The translations under genes were made by a program, and so were the position numbers. A model generated the notes under the pieces. It had not been told where the DNA came from and did no database searches. It worked only from the letters and a program-made list of their open reading frames with translations. From the NCBI RefSeq assembly GCF_004151105.1, contig NZ_PHRF01000120.1, positions 1 to 64,000 on the forward strand: a DNA stretch of 64,000 nucleotides, read 5' to 3'. The stretch is from Streptomyces sp. L-9-10 (GTDB lineage Bacteria; Actinomycetota; Actinomycetes; Streptomycetales; Streptomycetaceae). Below are positions 8,560 through 16,373 of the stretch, piece after piece (the stretch's first letter is position 1; every line of letters begins with the position of its first letter).

Positions 8560-10047
8560 TCAGGCGTCGGCCACCGACAGGGCGGCCCGTGCCCCTGGGA
8601 CTCGCGCGTCCGCGTCCCGCGCACCCACCTCACGGGCGTCCGTGTCACGCGCATCCGTGTCACGCGCGCCCTCCCAGTACGCGCCGAAGAGCGCCGCCTC
8701 GTCGGGGACGCGTGCGGGGATGGGCCTGGAGACGGTGGTGTGGTTGAGGAAGTGCCGCCAGGTGACGTTGCCCGCGACGCTCGATCCTCCCCAACTCCCG
8801 CTGGAGAGCGTGGTGGTGAAAGGTACGCCGCTGGCCAGGCTGCCGGTGTTGGTCATGGTCGACTGGTTCACCACGACACGGCAGTGTGAGACGGCCTCGG
8901 CCAGCCGCATGACCCGGTCCGCCCTGGCCGTGTGCACGGCGCAGCTGTGCCCGAGGCCGCAGCGCTCCGAGATGTTCTGCACCAGCCGTACGGCCTCGTC
9001 GAAATCGGTGTAGACGGAGACGGTCAGCAGGGGGGACAGTTTCTCCCGCAGCACCGCGGAATCCTGCCAGGGGTCGGCGCAGCGGACGACGAGGACGGTC
9101 ACCTTCTCCGAGGCGTCGAGGGTGACCCCGGCGGCCCGTGCGATGTCCGCGGCCGGGCGGCCGATCATCTCGCGGTTGAGTGTGCTGCCGTCCGGCCACA
9201 GCAGCCGGACGACCCGGACGGCCTCCTCCTCGGTGCAGAGATGGGCGCCGGCGCGTGCCAGTGTCTCCTCGAACGCGGCGGCGATGGAGTGGTGCACGAG
9301 CACATTGCTCTCGGACGAGCAGGAGGTGCCGTGGTTGAACCCGGCCCCGTGCTGGATCTTGCCGACGGCGTCCTCGAGGTCCGCGGTCTCGTCCACGATC
9401 ACGGTCGGGTTGCCGACTCCGGCGCCGATCGCCGGCGTACCACTGCGGTAGGCGCGCCGTACCGTTCCCGCACCGCCTATGGCGACGACGGAGTCGGCGG
9501 CGGCCATGAGCTGTTCGCCGGGCTCACGGCCGGTCACGGGCAGGCACTGCATCAGGTCGGGAGGCGCCCCGATCTCCGCGAGCGCGGCGCGCATGACGTC
9601 CAGGGTGGCGAGTGCGCTGCGGTGCGCGCGCGGATTGGGGCTGAAGACCGCCGCGTTCCGGGTCTTCAGCATCGGCAGCGCGTTGCAGATGATGCCGGGG
9701 GCCGGAGCCGTCGCGGGGCTGGCGACGGCGATCACCCCGAGCGGTTTCGCGATCTTGACAAGCCCCAGATCCGGCTGTTCCTCGACGACACCGACGGTCC
9801 GCGCCCCGTGCAGATCGTTGAGGATCCCCAGCACGCGTCTGCGTTGCAGGGTGTACAGGTCTTCGATGTCCCCGAGTCCGGTCTCCTCGTGGCTGAGGCG
9901 GGCGAGTCCGCGTGCGGTCTCCTCCCGGTAGCAGTGCCAGCCGACGGCCATGACGGCCCTGTCGGTGTCGGCCTGCGACCATGACGCCACTTCCGCAACC
10001 GCCGCTCGGGCTCGGCGTACGGCTTCCTCCACGGATTCGCTGATCAC
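8560..10047 (-). CDS. Aldehyde dehydrogenase, CoA-acylating type
   Basis: 495 residues from the GTG at 10047, which follows an aggggag site. Seen: VGNPTVIVDETADLEDA, the catalytic Cys in HGTSCSSESNVLVH (about residue 245), and a C-terminal TLSSGSWGGSSVAGNVTWRH followed by HFLNHTTVS. These are features of the acetaldehyde/sulfoacetaldehyde CoA-acylating subfamily (AdhE N-terminal, EutE, SauS) rather than ordinary ALDHs. It would interconvert an aldehyde and an acyl-CoA using NAD(P) and CoA. The last 30 or so residues are an unusual ARDTD-type pentapeptide repeat not expected in the family. It heads a short operon with the alpha/beta hydrolase. Substrate unknown. Confidence 0.8.
   Translation of the reverse strand: MISESVEEAVRRARAAVAEVASWSQADTDRAVMAVGWHCYREETARGLARLSHEETGLGDIEDLYTLQRRRVLGILNDLHGARTVGVVEEQPDLGLVKIAKPLGVIAVASPATAPAPGIICNALPMLKTRNAAVFSPNPRAHRSALATLDVMRAALAEIGAPPDLMQCLPVTGREPGEQLMAAADSVVAIGGAGTVRRAYRSGTPAIGAGVGNPTVIVDETADLEDAVGKIQHGAGFNHGTSCSSESNVLVHHSIAAAFEETLARAGAHLCTEEEAVRVVRLLWPDGSTLNREMIGRPAADIARAAGVTLDASEKVTVLVVRCADPWQDSAVLREKLSPLLTVSVYTDFDEAVRLVQNISERCGLGHSCAVHTARADRVMRLAEAVSHCRVVVNQSTMTNTGSLASGVPFTTTLSSGSWGGSSVAGNVTWRHFLNHTTVSRPIPARVPDEAALFGAYWEGARDTDARDTDAREVGARDADARVPGARAALSVADA
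8575..8667 (-). repeat. 15-bp in-frame tandem repeat encoding ARDTD-like units
   Basis: About six imperfect copies of a 15-base unit (gcgcgtgacacggat and variants) at the 3' end of the aldehyde dehydrogenase gene. They encode ARDTD, ARDTD, AREVG, ARDAD, ARVPG and ARAAL. Because the unit is a multiple of three, copy number can change without breaking the frame. Confidence 0.75.
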
Positions 10048-10313
10048 AGCTACTCCCCTACGGCGGTCGCTGAGGCGCGGCCCCTGGAGCACAGTGACGC
10101 GCCTTCATCCCGGCAGGTCGTCCAGCAACTCCCGACCTCCCGCAGAGAACTTCACGTTCCTGCCCGGACAACGTAACCACAGAGAAACCGGAGCGGCCAC
10201 AGTTTCTGTTGACGGCAAATGCCCTGTATTCACGGGCCCGGCGGGACTCCCACCGGACTGTTCATTTTGGGCTCGGCCAAAACTCCCTATGCGGAAGTCA
10301 ATTCTGTGCGATG

Positions 10314-10333
10314 CGGAATTCCGCGGAATTCCG
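10314..10333. promoter_or_regulatory. Perfect 20-bp palindrome
   Basis: CGGAATTCCGCGGAATTCCG is its own reverse complement and consists of two GGAATTCC boxes. It lies about 270 bases upstream of the aldehyde dehydrogenase start. It looks like a dimeric-repressor operator; the binding protein is unknown. Confidence 0.4.
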
Positions 10334-10426
10334 GTCCCCGGGGCGGCTGAGCGGAAGAAGCACCGGCCCGCCGGCCGAGGGGGGCGGCCGACGCACCGGT
10401 CGACCGACGCACCGGTCGGCCGCACG

Positions 10427-10478
10427 GGGGCGGCCGACGCTCACCCGTCGGTGAGGACCGGTGCGCGTCGGCCGCCCC
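10427..10478 (-). terminator. Long stem-loop downstream of the cold-shock gene
   Basis: GGGGCGGCCGACGC (10427-10440) pairs perfectly with 10465-10478 across a 24-base loop, immediately after the cold-shock protein stop at 10484. A likely terminator for that gene. Confidence 0.65.
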
Positions 10479-10483
10479 GACGG

Positions 10484-10885
10484 TCAGTGACCGATCCACC
10501 CGTGCGTACGGGCCAGTTCGATGATCCGTGCGCGGATCCGCTTGATCTGATCAGCCGTCAGAGTGCCGTCGGCGTCGAGGAGTACGTCGGTCAGCTCGCT
10601 CCGGAACCCGGCGGCGCCCGACCGGCCCTCCGCCTCTCCGCCGTCCGCTCCCAGCTGCTCCGGCCTGCGGCCCGAGGGCTGATGGATCAGGCGGATCTCC
10701 GACGCCTTCGGGCCCTTCTCGCCCATCTCGACGAAGAACTCGACGTCCCTGCCCGCCTGGTAGAGGTACTTCTCGTCCAGCAGATCGTTCGCGTGCATGA
10801 ACACGTCCTCACCCCCCTCGTCCGGGTTGATGAATCCGTACCCACGCGTCTCGTCGAACCGCTGGATCTTCCCCGTCTTCAACAC
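10484..10885 (-). CDS. Cold-shock domain protein with C-terminal extension
   Basis: 133 residues from the GTG at 10885, with ggaggt 6 bases ahead. Residues 1-65 form a CspA-type OB fold: KTGKIQRFDETRGYGFINPDEGG with RNP1-like GYGFI, then RNP2-like DVFMHA. It binds single-stranded RNA/DNA and acts as an RNA chaperone in the cytoplasm. Ordinary Streptomyces Csp proteins are about 67 residues, so the 65-residue extension (DADGTLTADQIKRIRARIIELARTHGW) is extra and probably helical. A -10-like TAGCAT lies on the reverse strand at 10936-10941, giving a leader of around 45 bases. Confidence 0.85.
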   Translation of the reverse strand: MLKTGKIQRFDETRGYGFINPDEGGEDVFMHANDLLDEKYLYQAGRDVEFFVEMGEKGPKASEIRLIHQPSGRRPEQLGADGGEAEGRSGAAGFRSELTDVLLDADGTLTADQIKRIRARIIELARTHGWIGH

Positions 10886-11217
10886 AACCGCACCTCCACG
10901 ACCGCCACAACCAACCATGATTCAGCCCGATCAGGATGCTACGTCGCACGCCGCGGCGCCACCCCTGAAGAATTCATGATCCGGGCAGTGAATCGACCAT
11001 GACGGTTCAAGGACGCGGACACTGTCTGCACAGCTCAGGCCGTGGCACCGTCGGCGGTGAGTCCCGGTTCCTCCCCCTTGGTGCACGCCATACCGGTGTG
11101 ACCTCCGGAGGACCGGGCCAGCGATCCGCGCCCGCCGTGCCCACCGCGCACCGGCGAGCGTATTGTCGGCCGCACTGCCGACGCCACGGATTCACCACTT
11201 GCTTACGGGGGCGTTAC
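10886..11217. other. Divergent intergenic region between csp and the ArsR-type regulator
   Basis: 332 bases without a gene. It holds the probable csp promoter (TAGCAT at 10936-10941, reverse strand) and the probable promoter of the regulator (TATTGT at 11161-11166). I see no coding potential. Confidence 0.5.
11161..11182 (+). promoter_or_regulatory. Candidate promoter and operator of the ArsR-type regulator
   Basis: A -10-like TATTGT (11161-11166) overlaps an inverted repeat GTCGGC (11165-11170) / GCCGAC (11177-11182). The repeat would cover the transcription start, as expected for autoregulation by the ArsR-type protein encoded 36 bases on. Confidence 0.4.
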
Positions 11218-12171
11218 ATGCAAAGGATCCATTTCACCGCGGCAGATCTTGCCCGAACCCGGCTGCAGAGCACACTCGGACCTGTCGCCGAGGGGGTCTT
11301 CGCGCTCGGTGTGCTCACTCAGTCCCGCAACGCCGACTACGCGCGATGGCGAGGCGACGTACTGGGCCGGCTCCGCGAGACCTCCTCCCTCAACAGACCG
11401 CTCGTCCCGCTGCTCCGGGCCCTCAAGGCGCCGGACGACCTGCTGTTCCTGCTCGACTCCTCGCCGGACGCGGACACCTCGGCGCTCGCCGCGCTCTCCC
11501 TGACGCGCACGGACGCGACCCGGCTGGCCGTGGACATGTGGCGGGCCGGTGTCGCGCCGTACTGGGACAGCATCCTGGAGCGGCTCGACAGTGAGTGCGA
11601 CGCGCACGGACGTATCGCCATGACAGGCGGCGTCGAGCAGTTACTCGCCACGCTGCACCCCCGGATCGTGTGGAATCCGCCGGTGCTGGAGATACACGAC
11701 GGGCTGGAGCTGGACGTCCATCTCAGGGGCCAGGGCCTGCTGCTCAACCCGTCGGCGTTCCTGCCCGGCCTGGTCGGCCGCGTCATCGCCTCCGAACGGG
11801 ACAGCGACCAGCCCGCGTTGGTCTTCTCCGTACCGCCCGATGTCGCGGGTCTGTTCGCGATCCCGGACGACCCGGAGATCACCGGCGGACAGGCGCTCAG
11901 CGCACTCGTCGGGCAGACGCGCGCCGCCGCCCTGCGCGCGCTGACCAACACCTGCACCACCAGCCAGCTCGCCGCACGGCTCGGCGTCTCCCCCGGCAGC
12001 GCGAGCCAGCACGCCTCGGTGCTCAGGGAGTCCGGGCTGATCACCACCCGACGGGTACGGAACTGCGCCCTCCATTCGGTGACACCGCTCGGAATGGCGC
12101 TCCTGGGCGGCCGGCTGCGGAAATCCCCTTCCACGGGCCGTCTGGGTACGCGCCGGGCCTCCGTGAACTGA
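11218..12171 (+). CDS. ArsR-type winged-helix regulator of the RiPP locus, contains TTA codon
   Basis: 317 residues from the ATG at 11218 (acgggggcg upstream). The N-terminus MQRIHFTAADLARTRL and a central effector-type domain are followed by the C-terminal winged helix ALTNTCTTSQLAARLGVSPG...SASQHASVLRESGLI. It is a close paralogue of the regulator at 3296-4396. Leucine 142 is TTA (11641-11643), the codon read by the bldA tRNA in Streptomyces, so expression of this pathway may depend on developmental state (inference from the family of bldA-controlled pathway regulators). It lies directly upstream of the precursor and cyclodehydratase genes on the same strand and is the natural candidate for their regulator. 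Confidence 0.85.
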   Translation: MQRIHFTAADLARTRLQSTLGPVAEGVFALGVLTQSRNADYARWRGDVLGRLRETSSLNRPLVPLLRALKAPDDLLFLLDSSPDADTSALAALSLTRTDATRLAVDMWRAGVAPYWDSILERLDSECDAHGRIAMTGGVEQLLATLHPRIVWNPPVLEIHDGLELDVHLRGQGLLLNPSAFLPGLVGRVIASERDSDQPALVFSVPPDVAGLFAIPDDPEITGGQALSALVGQTRAAALRALTNTCTTSQLAARLGVSPGSASQHASVLRESGLITTRRVRNCALHSVTPLGMALLGGRLRKSPSTGRLGTRRASVN

Positions 12172-12215
12172 GCCGCCGCTCCGGAAGAACGTAGGGTCGA
12201 TCCGTATTTCATCTC

Positions 12216-12297
12216 CATATGCTTTGGCTGTCGGTAAACAACCCCGCACCGAACGTGAGAACTTCATATGCTGGCAGTGAATGCGGGACTGTTTACC
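12216..12297 (+). promoter_or_regulatory. Inverted and direct repeats upstream of the precursor gene
   Basis: The 201-base gap before the precursor holds two copies of CATATGCT (12216-12223 and 12265-12272). Interleaved with them is an inverted repeat of about 15 bases: GGTAAACA...CCCCGC at 12233-12247 and GCGGG...TGTTTACC at 12283-12297, 13 of 15 positions complementary. This could be an operator array for the ArsR-type regulator or, if transcribed, a leader hairpin. Confidence 0.5.
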
Positions 12298-12372
12298 CGT
12301 CACATCGCTGTGCGCAGAATCAATCCCGCATGCCGCACGACAACTGACAGCAATGAAAGGGGAACAATCGCC

Positions 12373-12549
12373 ATGAGCAACGCCATCACCTCCCTCCTCG
12401 GTTCCGAAGGACCGGCGGCCGGGGGGCGTCATCTCGTCATCGAGGACCTCGACTCGATGCCCGAGCAGGGCGTCGCGCTGCTGAGTATCTGCATCAACGC
12501 CTCTCCCGTCGCCCCGGCGTTCCACGGGCACGAGCAGCACCAGGGATGA
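12373..12549 (+). CDS. Candidate RiPP (azoline-type) precursor peptide
   Basis: 58 residues, MSNAITSLLGSEG at the start and SICINASPVAPAFHGHEQHQG at the end. The start ATG at 12373 is preceded by aaagggga. Residues 20-34 (HLVIEDLDSMPEQGV) look like an acidic helical leader that a ThiF/RRE domain could bind. The last 24 or so residues hold one Cys, two Ser, Asn, three His and several Pro. The stop overlaps the ATG of the fused cyclodehydratase (ATGA), so the two are translationally coupled, the strongest evidence that this is its substrate. I do not recognise the core as any known azole peptide, thiopeptide or thioamitide. Cys40 with Ser38/Ser44 are the only heterocyclisable residues near the core, so few rings are possible. 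Cleavage site unknown. Confidence 0.7.
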   Translation: MSNAITSLLGSEGPAAGGRHLVIEDLDSMPEQGVALLSICINASPVAPAFHGHEQHQG

Positions 12550-14951
12550 CAGAGGCGGGGGGGAACGGCTGGTGGCCGTCGGCCGGCGACGGCGCGCGGC
12601 TCGGCTTCAAGAGCCATCTGCGCGCGACGATGGTCCCGGGAGAGGCGGCCTATCTGGTGTCCCAGCGCGGTGTCACCGCGCTGTACGGGGATCACAGCGA
12701 AGTGCTGGTACCACTGCTCGACGGCAGCCGCAGCCCTGACGAGGTACTGCGTGACGCGGCTCCCGCGCTGACCGCCGAGGAGGCCGCCGCCTCGCTGCGG
12801 GCCCTCGACGCGGCGGGACTGCTGCGGCTGCGCCCGGCCACGGCGGAGGGCGCGGCGGCGGTGCCGGACCCGGCGGCGGCGCACGGCTCGGCGGTGGCGC
12901 GGGACTCGGCAGCGGTACGGGACCGGGCCGCACCGGAAAACCCCACCGCACCCCCCCGCACCGATCCGGCCGCCGAGGCCTACTGGGATCTGGCCGGGCT
13001 GGACGGCGCACGTACGCTGGACACGCTCGCCCGGACGTCGGTACGCCCGGTGGCCCTCACCGACATCGATCTGCGGCAGGTCGGCGCCGCCTGCCGCGCC
13101 TCGGGACTGACGCTCGCGCCTCCGGACACGGACGCGGACCTCTCGCTCGTCCTGTGCGACGACTATCTCTCCCCCCGGCTGCGCGAGGTCGATGCCGGGC
13201 ATCGCGCGGCCGGGACGCCCTGGCTGCTGGTGGGAGTGGGCTCTGCGGCTCCCTGGATCGGGCCGGTCTTCCGTCCCGGCCAGGGCCCGTGCTGGCACTG
13301 TCTGGCGACCCGGCTGCGTGGTCACCGCTCCTCCGAACGCCCCCTCCAGCGCGCCCTGGGCCTGGAGGGACCGCCTCAGCGTCCGCACGCCACACTGGCG
13401 GCGGGCAGGGCCATCGCCGTACAGCTCGCCGTGCTGGAGGCCGCCAAGTGGCTGGCGGGCGTACGGACGGCCTCCCACGGCTCCGTGAACACACTGGACA
13501 CACTGGGGCTGCACACCACGGCCCATCCCGTGGTGCGGCTGCCGCAGTGCGCGGCCTGCGGGGATCCAGAGCTGGTGGCCCGGCGGGTCACCGCTCCGTT
13601 CACGCCGGTGTCGCGGCCCAAGGCCGTACAGGACCTCAACGGCCACCGGGCTCTGACACCCGGTCAGATGATGAAGCGCTACGGGTCGTTGGTGGATCCC
13701 GTGACCGGCATCATCAAGGAGATCCGGCGCGCGCCGGGGAGCCCGGAGTTCGTCAACGCCTTTCTCTCCGGCCAGAATCTGGCCATGCGCAGTGGGACGC
13801 TGGCGGGGCTGCGGGCCGGGCTGCGCTCCCTCAGCGGGGGCAAAGGGCTGACGGACGCGGAGGCCCGTACGAGCGCGCTGGGTGAGGCGGTGGAGCGCTA
13901 CAGCGGGACCCGGCAGGGCGACGAGCCGGTCGTCCACGACTCCCTGCGCGCCCTGGGCGAGGCGGCGATCCACCCCAACTCCTGCCAGTTGTTCGACGAG
14001 CGGCAGTTCCGGGACAGGGAGCGGTGGAACGCGGGCGGCAACCGGCTGTACCACGTACCACCGCGCTTCGACGTGCGCCGCCCCACCGACTGGACCCCGG
14101 TGTGGTCGCTGACCGGACGGACCCAACGCCTGCTGCCGACCTCCATGCTGTACTTCGGCGAGGAGGAGTCACCGGACGGCCTGAGCGCCGACTCCAACGG
14201 CAACGCGGCCGGCAGCAGCCCCGAGGACGCCCTGATCCAGGGGTTCCTGGAACTGGTGGAGCGGGACGCCGTGGCGCTGTGGTGGTACAACCGGACCCGT
14301 CAGCCCGGTGTCGATCTCGACGCGTTCGGCGAGCCCTACATCGAGCGGCTGCGCGAGGGCTACCGTACGGTGCGCCGCGAGGTGTGGGCGCTGGACGTGA
14401 CCTCGGACCTCGGCATTCCGGTGATCGCGGCCCTGTCCCGGCGTACGGACAAGCCCGCCGAGGACATCGTCTTCGGCTTCGGCGCGCACTTCGACCCGCG
14501 ACTGGCGCTGCGCCGGGCCCTGACGGAGATGGGCCAACTGCTGCCCCTCGTCAGCGAGGTGACGGCCGAGGGCGACGGCTACCGCATCACCGATCCCGAG
14601 CCGCAGGACTGGTGGCGTCACTCCACGGCCGCCAACCGCCCGTATCTGCGGGCGGATCGGGGCGTACCGGCCCGGGGGCCGCGCGACTGGGCCTACGTCC
14701 CGACCGACGATCTGCGGGAAGACGTCACCGCCATCACGGAGTTGACGCGCTCGCACGGGATGGAACTGCTCGTACTCGACCAGAGCCGACCCGATCTGGA
14801 ACTCCCTGTTGTGAAGGTGATCGTCCCGGGGCTGCGGCACTTCTGGCCCCGGTACGCGCCCGGCCGCCTGTTCAACACACCGGTGGAGCTGGGGAGATGC
14901 GCCGAACCCACGCCATACGGCCGACTGAACCCCATACCACTATTCGTATGA
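12546..14951 (+). CDS. Fused azoline cyclodehydratase: leader-binding/ThiF-like + YcaO (SagC-SagD type)
   Basis: 801 residues. Residues about 20-105 (GFKSHLRATMVPGEAAYLVS..., LVPLLDGSRSPDEVL) fit a winged-helix leader-recognition (RRE) domain. Residues about 140-380 are an Ocin-ThiF-like C domain with a zinc tetracysteine, CWHC at 249-252 and CAAC at 335-338. Residues about 390-801 are a SagD-type YcaO: GLTDAEARTSALGEAVERYSG, then DSNGNAAGSSPEDALIQGFL and ELVERDAVALWWYNR carrying the ATP/Mg-binding acids. The C-terminus is proline-rich (NPIPLFV), comparable to the catalytically important PxPxP end. Such enzymes use ATP to turn Cys/Ser/Thr into azolines. Ala/Pro-rich linker at 100-135. Translation is coupled to the precursor. 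No oxidase domain is fused or adjacent. Confidence 0.9.
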   Translation: MTEAGGNGWWPSAGDGARLGFKSHLRATMVPGEAAYLVSQRGVTALYGDHSEVLVPLLDGSRSPDEVLRDAAPALTAEEAAASLRALDAAGLLRLRPATAEGAAAVPDPAAAHGSAVARDSAAVRDRAAPENPTAPPRTDPAAEAYWDLAGLDGARTLDTLARTSVRPVALTDIDLRQVGAACRASGLTLAPPDTDADLSLVLCDDYLSPRLREVDAGHRAAGTPWLLVGVGSAAPWIGPVFRPGQGPCWHCLATRLRGHRSSERPLQRALGLEGPPQRPHATLAAGRAIAVQLAVLEAAKWLAGVRTASHGSVNTLDTLGLHTTAHPVVRLPQCAACGDPELVARRVTAPFTPVSRPKAVQDLNGHRALTPGQMMKRYGSLVDPVTGIIKEIRRAPGSPEFVNAFLSGQNLAMRSGTLAGLRAGLRSLSGGKGLTDAEARTSALGEAVERYSGTRQGDEPVVHDSLRALGEAAIHPNSCQLFDERQFRDRERWNAGGNRLYHVPPRFDVRRPTDWTPVWSLTGRTQRLLPTSMLYFGEEESPDGLSADSNGNAAGSSPEDALIQGFLELVERDAVALWWYNRTRQPGVDLDAFGEPYIERLREGYRTVRREVWALDVTSDLGIPVIAALSRRTDKPAEDIVFGFGAHFDPRLALRRALTEMGQLLPLVSEVTAEGDGYRITDPEPQDWWRHSTAANRPYLRADRGVPARGPRDWAYVPTDDLREDVTAITELTRSHGMELLVLDQSRPDLELPVVKVIVPGLRHFWPRYAPGRLFNTPVELGRCAEPTPYGRLNPIPLFV

Positions 14952-15156
14952 CCTCTACTAGCGGACGCGTAAAGTCCGAGTAACGGAACGACGATTTCGT
15001 CCCGGCACCGCCCGATCTCAGCACATCCTTCACGACGATCACTTAGGCTCTTCACGTAGTACGGAGGTTCGACGGGGAAGGCTGCGAAGACACACCATCA
15101 TGCGAAGTCGCGATGACGGATCCACTGAGAAAGTCCGGCCGGGGGAGAAGGACGAG

Positions 15157-16338
15157 GTGACGCGCGGCCCCACGACGCCACCGGATCTACCGGCTCCTCA
15201 ACTGGCCCGCGTCATCCTGACGATCGCTCTTCTCGGCTATCTGAGCGTCACCATCATCAATCTCATGGGAGTGGACCACAGTACGTTCTCTCTCACCGCC
15301 TCCCTCACGGGCATGCTGCTCATTTTCCTGTTGCAGCTGAGACACTCCAGTCCCGCGGCCCGACGGGCGCCCACCTGGCAGAAGTCGCTCACACTCGGCA
15401 CCCAGGCGCTGCTCACCTATCTGCCGATCGCGGCCTTCCACTCACAGTGGGGGGCGATGGCCGGTTTCCTCGCGGGATCCCTGCTGCTCCTGCTGCCCGG
15501 CCGACGGGCGTGGTTCGCCTACGGCGCCGTGGGGATCAGCATGGTCATCCCCCCGGTCGTGGACCGTCTCCCACTGCGCGAGGCGTTCTATCTGTGCCAG
15601 TCGACGCTGCTGACCGGACTGGTCGTGTACGGGCTCTCCCGGATGGCCGAGCTGGTACGGGCGCTGCACGACACCAGAATCGAACTGACCCGGATGGCGG
15701 TCACCCAGGAACGCCTGCGTTTCGCACGGGACTTGCACGATCTGCTCGGCTACAGCCTCTCCGCGATCACCCTGAAGAGCGAGCTGATCCACCGGCTGGT
15801 CCCGACGCATCCGCGCCGCGCCATGGACGAGATCAGTGAAGTCCTGGCGATCTCACGGCAGTCGCTCGCCGATGTGCGTACGGTCGCCAGCGGGCTGCGG
15901 GGGCTCTCGCTGGAACAGGAGCTGGGTTCGGCGCAGTCCCTGCTCGCCGCCGCCGATGTGCGCGTGCGGGCCACCATCCGGCTCGGGAAGATCAGCCAGC
16001 AGGTCGACACCGTGCTCGCCGCCGTGCTGCGGGAGGCGATCACCAATCTGCTGCGGCACTCACGCGCGGGTGTCTGTGACATCGAGGCCGTTCAAGAAGG
16101 CGGGTGGGTACGGCTGTCCGTGCTCAACGACGGGGTCGACCCGGCGTACCGCGACTCCTCACCGCACAGCGGCAGCGGTCTGGGAAACCTGGAGACACGG
16201 CTCCGGGCCGTGTCGGGCCGCCTCTCCGTCGCACGCGGCGCCGACGGCACCTTCCAGCTGATGGCCGAGGCGCCCGCCCATCTGATCAGAGGAGTGCCCG
16301 ATGTGGACGACGTCTACGCCCAGGACTCCGCGGCCTGA
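15157..16338 (+). CDS. NarL-type sensor histidine kinase
   Basis: 393 residues from the GTG at 15157 (gggggagaagg upstream); an ATG at 15100 would add 19 unconserved residues. The N-terminal half has about five or six membrane helices (residues 17-150) and little extracellular sequence, like DesK-type thermosensor/membrane sensors. HisKA_3 motif RFARDLHDLLGYSLSAITLK carries the phospho-accepting His. The ATPase domain has LREAITNLLRHS (N box) and SGLGNLETRLRAVSG (G box). The response regulator gene follows 35 bases on. The pair sits just after the cyclodehydratase on the same strand and probably senses membrane state or the product to control the locus (inference). Confidence 0.9.
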   Translation: MTRGPTTPPDLPAPQLARVILTIALLGYLSVTIINLMGVDHSTFSLTASLTGMLLIFLLQLRHSSPAARRAPTWQKSLTLGTQALLTYLPIAAFHSQWGAMAGFLAGSLLLLLPGRRAWFAYGAVGISMVIPPVVDRLPLREAFYLCQSTLLTGLVVYGLSRMAELVRALHDTRIELTRMAVTQERLRFARDLHDLLGYSLSAITLKSELIHRLVPTHPRRAMDEISEVLAISRQSLADVRTVASGLRGLSLEQELGSAQSLLAAADVRVRATIRLGKISQQVDTVLAAVLREAITNLLRHSRAGVCDIEAVQEGGWVRLSVLNDGVDPAYRDSSPHSGSGLGNLETRLRAVSGRLSVARGADGTFQLMAEAPAHLIRGVPDVDDVYAQDSAA

Positions 16339-16373
16339 GCGGCCCCACTGGATCCGAGGAGGAGACCCCACGC

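Larger units (their letters stand above)
10048..10483. other. 436-base gap rich in palindromes; no gene seen
   Basis: This upstream region of the aldehyde dehydrogenase holds three elements. One is TTTTGG-N6-CCAAAA at 10265-10282. One is a perfect 20-base palindrome built on GGAATTCC twice, at 10314-10333. The last is a GC-rich block (10381-10478) of 'cgacgcaccggtcg' repeats and hairpins. I see no coding potential in either strand. Confidence 0.6.

Noticed and set aside
8575..8667. Direct repeats that could suggest a CRISPR array
   Set aside because: Units are 15 bases without spacers and are in frame with a coding sequence; the same applies to the repeats at 52.6, 56.4 and 63.6 kb.
12268..12372. 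Upstream extension of the precursor frame to an ATG at 12268
   Set aside because: It would overlap the repeat region and lacks a ribosome site; the ATG at 12373 has aaagggga and gives a normal leader length.
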